A stretch of 22,302 bases of DNA, from IMG/VR virus record IMGVR_UViG_3300032291_000843, positions 1-22,302 of that record, one strand, 5' to 3'. This document shows positions 16,865-22,302 of this stretch, piece after piece. Below the pieces are notes generated by a model. The model was not told where the DNA came from and ran no database searches. It saw only the letters and a list, made by a program, of their open reading frames with translations. A program made the translations under genes and the position numbers. This DNA is from a virus. Numbering within the stretch: position 1 is the first letter of the stretch; each line of letters opens with the position of its first letter.

Positions 16865-18663
16865 ATTATTGTTATCCTGTCCATTGCATCTCTTAAGTTT
16901 TCTGGCATTCTTGGTGCCCTTATCATATTATATGATTCTGTCTGCCCGTCATTTTTTGTCCCAAAGTCATTGTCGTAACTCATAGATTCATATGTATGTA
17001 TATTTATTTCTTGGTTTGTATCAAATTTAGTTCTACTAATAGAATTATAAATAGCTCCACAAACAGCATCCGCCAAGTCCTTTGAACCTTTTCTTGGGTG
17101 GTCTACCCTATCTCTCATTATCTTAAGCTGAAGTAATTCATCAATCAACAACTGAATATAAGGGCCAGAGAGTCTTTCTTCCGCCACGATCATAGCCATA
17201 TCATCATAATGCTTTTTAGCGACAGATAGAATCTCTGTATTGATGCCGTATTGTTTTAGTTGTTGCATCATGTCATGAGAGTTCCATCTGTCAAAAGTAC
17301 ATACTCGGATTTTAAATCCACGAGTCTTCAAAGAAAGAATATAATCTTTAACTTCGGTAAAATCTACAGACTTATCGGCAGTCGGCGTCCAATACCTAAC
17401 AGCATCAATCTCTACAATTGGAGCAGGCTGAGAATATGTATCCGTAACTTTAACATTTACCCACTTGTTAACATGACCCATTGCTACTGCACAATGGTCA
17501 TGTTTTTGTGCAAGGTCAACGTGAATAAAGTAATCTTTATCTGGATCTGGGATAAACCATTCTTCTAATCTTCCAAAATTATCTACCGCCAGGTGCCCTT
17601 TGTTAAATGCCTTTTCAATTTTTTCTCTTGACTTGAAGAACGCATCTACAGCATCTGGTGGCATACAAGCAAATCTAGACAGAGCGTCCAAAGGGTTTGT
17701 AAAGAATGCTACCTTAAAATCATCAATCTTTCTAACTGGGTTAACTTCCCATGTGGGTCTTTTAAGAGCATACACTCTAGGTATCTTATAAGAAATGATA
17801 TGATCTTCTTCCCACTCTACACTAAATTCATTTCCTTGTGTATCATCTGGCAGATCTTCATCCATCTTAAATTTATGATCACGAATAATAGTTTCTTTTT
17901 CCGCCACAACAGCATTGTATCTTTGCTGTATATAATCGTTTTTGTATCTAGGAAATGACAACAGAATTACTTTTCCAAAGTCTGGAAAACGTGAGTCTAC
18001 AGATGCACGGTACATATCGTATATAGCTGCACCTGTCTTTGCCTGTTCATGCCCTGTTGTATTATCAATTGCAAATCCTGAAATTTCATCAAGGATAACT
18101 ACAATAACGTTGTAGCCTTCCCATGCTTCACGCTCTGAGTGACCTGAGTGTACTGTAATGGCTTTGTCAAACTTAACTTCTGAGGCTTTATCGTTATACT
18201 TTCCAGCAAACCAAGGTGACTTATCAATACGTGTTTTAAATCCTTTAAAGAATACGTTGCTTGCCTGTTGAGAGTTAATAGCAATGTTAATAATATCAAT
18301 GCTGTCCCCTGGAGGCTTTCCATAATATGTGGCTGGATCTTTAAGGCACAATAGTAAATATACTATGTAGGCTACTGCAATAGTTGAGCAGTAATCTTTA
18401 CCTGACCCCTTGCCTAATTGAGCAACTACTTCATTAGCAGTTTGCTTAAATCTTATTCTTCCTTCTTCTTCTCCGAAGAGCTTGATGAGGGTTGACTCTT
18501 TGTATATCTGCGAGCTTTTTTCGATAAGCGTGTATTGATAGTCGGAAAGTTCTGGAAGCCCAAGGTATTCTGGACTTCTAACAAACGTTTTAAGATCGAC
18601 TGGTTTTTCATCGAACTCCTCTCCATCGAGCATGTCGATAAGATCGCTAAAATCAAACGACAT
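16861..18663 (-). CDS. terL: Terminase large subunit
   Basis: 600 residues, the DNA-packaging motor and nuclease. ATPase domain: Walker A GKGSGKD (84-90), Walker B VVILDE (188-193), coupling motif LLSFPR (234-239). RNase H-like nuclease domain: HVDLAQKHDHCAVA with Asp383, TFDRW with Asp458, and KDLADAV with Asp529/Asp532, the acidic triad that binds two metal ions. It overlaps the small-subunit gene by 11 nt. The N-terminal 75 residues are an extension that may bind the small subunit or portal. A full-length and intact gene. Confidence 0.95.
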   Translation of the reverse strand: MSFDFSDLIDMLDGEEFDEKPVDLKTFVRSPEYLGLPELSDYQYTLIEKSSQIYKESTLIKLFGEEEGRIRFKQTANEVVAQLGKGSGKDYCSTIAVAYIVYLLLCLKDPATYYGKPPGDSIDIINIAINSQQASNVFFKGFKTRIDKSPWFAGKYNDKASEVKFDKAITVHSGHSEREAWEGYNVIVVILDEISGFAIDNTTGHEQAKTGAAIYDMYRASVDSRFPDFGKVILLSFPRYKNDYIQQRYNAVVAEKETIIRDHKFKMDEDLPDDTQGNEFSVEWEEDHIISYKIPRVYALKRPTWEVNPVRKIDDFKVAFFTNPLDALSRFACMPPDAVDAFFKSREKIEKAFNKGHLAVDNFGRLEEWFIPDPDKDYFIHVDLAQKHDHCAVAMGHVNKWVNVKVTDTYSQPAPIVEIDAVRYWTPTADKSVDFTEVKDYILSLKTRGFKIRVCTFDRWNSHDMMQQLKQYGINTEILSVAKKHYDDMAMIVAEERLSGPYIQLLIDELLQLKIMRDRVDHPRKGSKDLADAVCGAIYNSISRTKFDTNQEINIHTYESMSYDNDFGTKNDGQTESYNMIRAPRMPENLRDAMDRITII

Positions 18664-19189
18664 CTGCTTCCTCTACTGGAACTGATTCAATTACTCCAGT
18701 TATTTGGGATAATCTTTTAGCGACATCCATCTTGCATTTAGGGCATGTAGATGTAGCTTCTTTTAAAATTCTAACTAAGATTTCTTGTTTACGTTCTGTC
18801 TCTGCAATTTGTGCAGCAATTTCATTATTTTCTAACACACCAATTGATTGCAGCATTGCAATTCTTTTAGTTTCAATATCAGCAATAAGCTTTAATGCTC
18901 CAGACTTGATACCTAGTTGCCCTGATGTATCTGCATCTTCTACAGTCTTCCACGCTTCTTTAATAAGCATGGCATAATGTTGATCCGCCCCTGAAATGGC
19001 CTCTCTGGCACGATCTCGGATGTTGCTATCATTGTGTACTACATCTTTCCAGTCATCAATCAGCTCTAGGACCTCCTTGCGCTGCATGCCTGTAATTGTA
19101 GCGATCTGAGTGGGCGTACTCCCCTTAAGAAGTTCTTCAACCACCCTATTCATTCTATCGAAATGCTGTGATAATTCTATTTCGCTCAT
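18653..19189 (-). CDS. terS: Terminase small subunit candidate
   Basis: 178 residues. Residues 15-45 (VVEELLKGSTPTQIATITGM and on) form a helix-turn-helix of the kind that binds the packaging site; residues 60-150 are long helices (LIADIETKRIAMLQSIGVLE) that would oligomerise; a CPKC pair (about 146-149) is an extra feature. The gene lies directly upstream of terL and overlaps it by 11 nt, the standard place. It begins 6 nt after a TATAAT box, so the packaging genes start from a leaderless promoter. The assignment rests on position, HTH and size. Confidence 0.8.
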   Translation of the reverse strand: MSEIELSQHFDRMNRVVEELLKGSTPTQIATITGMQRKEVLELIDDWKDVVHNDSNIRDRAREAISGADQHYAMLIKEAWKTVEDADTSGQLGIKSGALKLIADIETKRIAMLQSIGVLENNEIAAQIAETERKQEILVRILKEATSTCPKCKMDVAKRLSQITGVIESVPVEEADVV

Positions 19190-19195
19190 TACTAT

Positions 19196-19224
19196 ATTAT
19201 ACTTTCAGTCGACTAAAATAGCAA
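19196..19224 (-). promoter_or_regulatory. Leaderless promoter of the terminase genes
   Basis: Minus-strand TTGCTA (19219-19224), a 17-nt spacer and a perfect TATAAT (19196-19201), then 6 nt to the ATG at 19189. It overlaps the 3' end of the Nmad1-like gene. Confidence 0.65.
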
Positions 19225-19555
19225 CCTGAGACTGGGCAATTCTTAAAAGAATTAGGTAGCCAATCAGATCATCTATATCATTATCCCCTGCAAAACCTTG
19301 TGAGTTTTTAATTCTATTTAGCTTGTCATCAATTCTTACTTTTAATTGCTCTATCGAATCCGATTGTGCAAATAATCTCATTGGATTTAGCGCAGAGTCT
19401 CCGTATGAAACATTCTTTTTAATTAACATTTCTGCAACCTCCAAGCACTCTGAAATAATTTTATGGCCAGATGGTGCGTCAGTTGCCATTAACTGTAGGT
19501 CTGTTACCCACATCTGATAGCCATTATCTTTATTTGGATATGATACAAATCCCAT
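19205..19555 (-). CDS. Nmad1/DUF1599-like protein
   Basis: 116 residues. KKNVSYGDSALNPMRLFA, then VRIDDKLNRIKNSQG and DDLIGYLILLRIAQ match the pattern of the DUF1599/Nmad1 (nucleotide modification associated) family as I know it: KN-YGD, a Lys-Arg-Ile helix, and a D-LIGYL helix. The all-alpha fold is MazG-like in style, and the family is linked by context to modified phage nucleotides. It is TAATG-coupled to the nucleotidyltransferase upstream, supporting a shared pathway. The biochemical role is unproven. Confidence 0.75.
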   Translation of the reverse strand: MGFVSYPNKDNGYQMWVTDLQLMATDAPSGHKIISECLEVAEMLIKKNVSYGDSALNPMRLFAQSDSIEQLKVRIDDKLNRIKNSQGFAGDNDIDDLIGYLILLRIAQSQVAILVD

Positions 19556-20217
19556 TATTCCATCTCCTTATACAATTGTTTAAGTCCCCTTAGCGTTCCA
19601 ATATCCATATATTGTCCGCCTGGTCTTACCGCTTTAATATTAGCGCCTTTAGATATCCATTCTTTTAATTGTTTTCCTGGGTGATCTAATGTAGTATCTA
19701 TGTATCTTATCATATTCTTTCGGAATAGCATAGTCCCCCACATATCTGGATAATTACAATCATCTACCTTGTCTTCTGAATCAATTACTTTGTCATGAGA
19801 TACCAGTACTTGACCCACACGGCCTTTCAAGTTTTCTCCGCATTCCCAAATACCTAAAACAAGGTCGGCAGTATTATCTTTAAATAAAGGCTTATATATA
19901 TTCCCAGGTGCGTTTAATATATATGTGTCTGGCATTCCAATAAGCACAGTATCGTTATATTCTCCCACCATAAACTTTACTGCATCAGACATTGTTGATG
20001 GCTCACGAACAATTAGCTTGATATTCATATCCATATTTTGAATAATAGGTACCCACTCTGCTCTAGTAGACACTCTAACTTCATCACACACCTCAAGCAT
20101 TTGCTCTACGTGCCACTGCAAAAGAGATCTTTCATCTGATATAGGTAAGCAAAATTTTGGAATGCCTCCAATCCTAGAAGCTTTTCCTGATGCTGGCAAT
20201 ACTCCTATGGTAGACAT
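19555..20217 (-). CDS. Sugar-phosphate nucleotidyltransferase
   Basis: 220 residues from the ATG at 20217, which is TAATG-coupled to the glycosyltransferase stop; a start 12 nt further upstream (20229) is possible. The NTP-transferase fold is shown by VLPASGKASRIGGIPK (signature GxGxRxxPxxK with the catalytic Lys21) and the metal-binding GMPDTYI (Asp97); YMDIGTLRGLKQLYKEM at the end is typical of RmlA/GlmU-like proteins. It would activate a sugar 1-phosphate as a nucleotide sugar in the cytoplasm. The sugar cannot be read from sequence. The signature is PASGKASRIGG where many have AGGxGxR, a divergent form. Its neighbour is a glycosyltransferase, the likely user. Confidence 0.87.
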   Translation of the reverse strand: MSTIGVLPASGKASRIGGIPKFCLPISDERSLLQWHVEQMLEVCDEVRVSTRAEWVPIIQNMDMNIKLIVREPSTMSDAVKFMVGEYNDTVLIGMPDTYILNAPGNIYKPLFKDNTADLVLGIWECGENLKGRVGQVLVSHDKVIDSEDKVDDCNYPDMWGTMLFRKNMIRYIDTTLDHPGKQLKEWISKGANIKAVRPGGQYMDIGTLRGLKQLYKEME

Positions 20218-20975
20218 TACTTTTCCCATTCGTGAGGATTGAATCCGTTTGGATATGACTCATTAACCATGGGATCTTTCTTCCAGGCAATCCAACCAGC
20301 TTCTCTGTCATCACCCCAATACAAGTGAACTACATCTACATCTAGTAGGCGCCTTGCTTCTGATCCGTTTAATATCTTTACATTGTTATTTTTTAGCCAG
20401 TCCATTTCCATCAGCTCTGGCGCCCAATCATTTAAATGCTTTTGATAAGGCTCTACGCCTAGCTCTTTATACATAGCGTCTGTAAACATTTGAACATCAG
20501 TATAGTAATGAACCATATGATTGTGCTTGATGATACCATCTGCACATCTTTCAACGCATAAATCTATTGCTGCTTTTAGTATTGGGCTTCCAGCTTTTGC
20601 CGCAATTACTTGCGTTGCAAGCCATGGCGTGTCTCTTTCAATATCCAAAAGGACATCGCTGTCGTCGCTTAGCCAATTAGAAATTGGTGCTTTGCAGTGA
20701 GTATCCATATCTGCATAAACCCCACCGTTAATATAAAGAATTGCAAATCTCCAAAGTCCAGCTTTCATTACGCCTAGTGGCAAATTAATATATGTATTAT
20801 AAACCTCTTCTGAAAAGTTTTCTTTAAAAAAGTTTTCTCTATCTGGCCCGCTCATGTACCCGTGTTGCCATTCAGGGTTCATATGCTTCCAAGTCCCTAT
20901 ACTTTCCTTAGCATACTGTGGTAGATCGTCATATGGTGTTTCGTATGTTTGCCAAATAATCTTTTCGATACTCAT
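20217..20975 (-). CDS. DXD-type glycosyltransferase (GT32-like)
   Basis: 252 residues. IEKIIWQTYETP opens the domain, then MNPEWQHGYMSGPDRENFF, and the sugar-nucleotide-binding LWRFAILYINGGVYADMD with the DMD motif at 89-91. This is the Gly_transf_sug (OCH1/capsular) arrangement, which transfers sugars from nucleotide donors. Later parts (VVHLYWGDDREAGW) fit the family's C-terminal His/Trp region. No membrane segment. It may glycosylate phage DNA, virion protein or host surface. It is joined by ATGA overlap to a small HTH gene. Confidence 0.9.
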   Translation of the reverse strand: MSIEKIIWQTYETPYDDLPQYAKESIGTWKHMNPEWQHGYMSGPDRENFFKENFSEEVYNTYINLPLGVMKAGLWRFAILYINGGVYADMDTHCKAPISNWLSDDSDVLLDIERDTPWLATQVIAAKAGSPILKAAIDLCVERCADGIIKHNHMVHYYTDVQMFTDAMYKELGVEPYQKHLNDWAPELMEMDWLKNNNVKILNGSEARRLLDVDVVHLYWGDDREAGWIAWKKDPMVNESYPNGFNPHEWEK

Positions 20976-21118
20976 CTTTTTTTAATTAATCCAAACTGGT
21001 CTAGGTATCTCTGTATAGTCATAGCAGAGACATTGCATTCTTTAGCTATTTCTGTGACTGTCTTTTTCTGCAAGACATATCTCCTATGTAGCCAATCTTT
21101 ACTTTGATAGTATTTCAT
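20972..21118 (-). CDS. 48-aa helix-turn-helix protein
   Basis: MKYYQSKDWLHRRYVLQKKT followed by VTEIAKECNVSAMTIQRYLD and QFGLIKKR. The second segment is a clear helix-turn-helix (EIAKECNVSAMTIQRYL) like those in small phage HTH proteins. It overlaps both neighbours by 4 nt (ATGA), the RuvC-like gene upstream and the glycosyltransferase gene downstream. It could regulate this cluster or assist DNA processing. Confidence 0.75.
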   Translation of the reverse strand: MKYYQSKDWLHRRYVLQKKTVTEIAKECNVSAMTIQRYLDQFGLIKKR

Positions 21119-21681
21119 CGTTCCGTCAATATACTGTTTGAATAATGTGCAATCCCGAATGAATCAGCCACATCAAAATCTGATAGCGCTAGGTTATATT
21201 TGGAGTTAAAGTAATCTACTGTTCTTTGCTTACGCATATTGCGTAGTTGATTTTGATACCAAGAGTCTGCGTAGCCTGGATTCTTTACCCTGATAGCCGC
21301 CTTCTCTTCCTTTGTAGGGTTCTTATTACCTATATATGCCTGCCAAGAAGATGGGGCTATTGTAATAACCTTAGCTCCAGTAGACATCAACTCTGCTATA
21401 ACAACTCCATAAACATATGATAGTTTAATTACAGCATCTGCAGACTTAACAAATACTGCTCCTTCAACAACAATATAGTCTGATTTAAGTTCATCAAGCA
21501 TTGAAGCCATCTTGATCTTAGCATCATGAATCTTTTCATATATGTCATTGCCTACTAGATTAATCTTACCCCACTTTAATGGAACATCATTCTCCATCAA
21601 GCAAAAAGCAATAGAGTTAGTTGAGGCGTCTATGCCTAACACCCTATTGGCTTGAGTCTTCTTCAAACTAGCTAATGTCAT
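21115..21681 (-). CDS. RuvC-like Holliday junction resolvase
   Basis: 188 residues, RNase H-like fold. VLGIDASTNSIAFCLME carries Asp18; DYIVVEGAVFVKS carries Glu73; APSSWQAYIGNK is the RuvC-type W/K region; and DFDVADSFGIAHYS gives Asp170 and Asp173: the full acidic quartet of RuvC. It resolves branched DNA before packaging. It overlaps its neighbours by 14 and 4 nt. Annotators often call such phage proteins RuvC-like or Holliday junction resolvase. Confidence 0.88.
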   Translation of the reverse strand: MTLASLKKTQANRVLGIDASTNSIAFCLMENDVPLKWGKINLVGNDIYEKIHDAKIKMASMLDELKSDYIVVEGAVFVKSADAVIKLSYVYGVVIAELMSTGAKVITIAPSSWQAYIGNKNPTKEEKAAIRVKNPGYADSWYQNQLRNMRKQRTVDYFNSKYNLALSDFDVADSFGIAHYSNSILTER

Positions 21682-21946
21682 CTATCATCCTAAATAACTT
21701 ATTTTTGTTTTCAAGGTTTATATTCTTTTCACATGTTGCACAGAAATTACCTTTGTTATATCTGCTTAACTGGTGGCCACATCTAGAACATGGGCGCAGT
21801 GCTCCATTTCTAATAGCCTTGCGCTCATAATACTTTTCCATAATTCTACGGTTAGTAGCAATTCGGCAACACTCATCAGTACAATACTTTTGGTTATGCG
21901 TCTTTGGAGTAAAGTCTTTCTTGCATTCCGAATTGGCGCAGATCAT
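21668..21946 (-). CDS. Two-zinc-finger protein
   Basis: 92 residues. The first site is ICANSECKKDF plus QKYCTDECCRIATNRR (an FCS-like or recombination-accessory zinc finger); the second is CSRCGHQ plus FCATCEKN. A basic helix lies between (YYERKAIRNGALR). This layout suits nucleic-acid binding. The ATG overlaps the stop of the nuclease gene upstream by 4 nt, so nuclease, finger protein and resolvase form one recombination cluster. Confidence 0.8.
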   Translation of the reverse strand: MICANSECKKDFTPKTHNQKYCTDECCRIATNRRIMEKYYERKAIRNGALRPCSRCGHQLSRYNKGNFCATCEKNINLENKNKLFRMIDDIS

Positions 21947-22302
21947 ACAGAAGGAACCTCAAACTTTTCAATTTGAACTGTGCCCACTGGTGTTTCTTTA
22001 GAGTAGCATTCCTTTTTAACTGGGCAATATGTACAAGGCATCTTTGACTTTGTAGCCCCAGCAGGTCTCATAGGTAGGTCGCCATCTTTAAAGTTATCCC
22101 AAACTTCGCACATCCATAAGAATGTGTCTTCAATAATCTTTGTATTCTTTTCATTCATTGAAATTGGAATAACAAGGATCTCTTGGGTATTTTTATTCTC
22201 ATATAGGAAGAAGCCTTCTTTAGCATTCTTTAGCTTCATATATGTTAGCAATTGAAGCATATGATTGGCAGTAGGTTTCATCTCAGACTGTCTTGTATCC
22301 CA
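21943..22302 (-). CDS. PD-(D/E)XK nuclease, Cas4/RecB-like (partial)
   Basis: The C-terminal 119 residues of a gene that continues past the right edge of the window. Near its start here, HMLQLLTYMKLKN is the QxxxY motif of the RecB/Cas4 nuclease family. MPCTYCPVKKECYS is the CxxCxxxxxC triplet that, with a fourth cysteine upstream, binds a [4Fe-4S] cluster in Cas4-type exonucleases. The PD-(D/E)XK active-site residues would lie upstream of the window. Phage versions take part in recombination and DNA-end processing. The first ATG in the window at 22281 is probably internal. Confidence 0.8.
   Translation of the reverse strand, partial: WDTRQSEMKPTANHMLQLLTYMKLKNAKEGFFLYENKNTQEILVIPISMNEKNTKIIEDTFLWMCEVWDNFKDGDLPMRPAGATKSKMPCTYCPVKKECYSKETPVGTVQIEKFEVPSV

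Noticed and set aside
1-22302. CRISPR arrays, insertion sequences, rRNA genes, integrase or attachment sites
   Set aside because: I looked for regularly spaced repeats, transposase or integrase motifs and rRNA-like stretches and found none. The repeats seen are too few or irregular for CRISPR.

Overview
The window looks like a stretch of a tailed double-stranded DNA phage genome (class Caudoviricetes) that infects an actinobacterium. A terminase pair, a CHAP endolysin, tRNA genes and dozens of tiny overlapping genes mark it as phage. A WhiB-family [4Fe-4S] regulator, a family essentially restricted to actinobacteria and their phages, points to the host. The AT-rich composition and a set of small proteins that resemble ones I remember from actinophages would fit a low-GC freshwater actinobacterial host (acI/Nanopelagicales type). 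That last step is inference. I see no plasmid, transposon, CRISPR or rRNA feature.

Every gene I accept is on the minus strand, so the map is best read from right to left. (1) 22302-20972: a Cas4/RecB-like nuclease cut by the window edge, a zinc-finger protein, a RuvC-like resolvase and a small HTH protein (recombination and replication). (2) 20975-19205: a DXD glycosyltransferase, a sugar-nucleotide nucleotidyltransferase and an Nmad1/DUF1599-like protein, a possible glycosylation or nucleotide-modification cassette. (3) 19189-16616: terminase small and large subunits and a zinc-knuckle protein. (4) 16604-15983: tRNA genes with anticodons CAT, TCT, TCC and CCG around a winged-helix-like gene. 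(5) 15925-14075: CHAP endolysin, staphylococcal-type nuclease, Hsp20, a structured GC-rich RNA segment, and an FmdB-like zinc ribbon. (6) 14009-11258: a large secreted PA14 protein with Pro/Glu repeats, two small membrane proteins (holin candidates) and a 49-aa protein. (7) 11195-8357: tRNA-Asn, WhiB, conserved small proteins, a membrane coiled-coil protein, and a proteasome-beta/HslV-like Ntn hydrolase. (8) 8317-5543: a secreted subtilisin-family protease, thioredoxin and a secreted Ig-like/Ala-rich protein ending at a terminator. (9) 5474-387: many microgenes, several carrying CxxC zinc-type motifs, with GroES-like co-chaperonin and an AdoMet-decarboxylase-like (SpeD) enzyme among them. (10) 386-1: AT-rich noncoding DNA with direct repeats and palindromes.

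Two themes unite the window. The first is proteostasis and redox: GroES, Hsp20, thioredoxin, a solitary proteasome-beta-like protein and a secreted protease all occur within about 11 kb. The second is expression architecture. Gene clusters are tightly coupled by ATGA or TAATG overlaps. At least six start codons sit exactly 6 nt downstream of a TATAAT/TATACT -10 box, the signature of leaderless transcripts common in actinobacteria; two more are 7 and 9 nt away. A second promoter class (for groES, hsp20, tRNA-Asn and the endolysin) has a longer leader, with a Shine-Dalgarno (SD) site where the gene codes for protein.

The least explained items are the GC-rich double hairpin with its own promoter between hsp20 and the fmdB-like gene, the series of CxxC microproteins, the 19-codon coupled gene at 1012-1071, and the inverted repeats overlapping two leaderless promoters. 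All assignments come from reading translations and motifs by eye; no database search was run.
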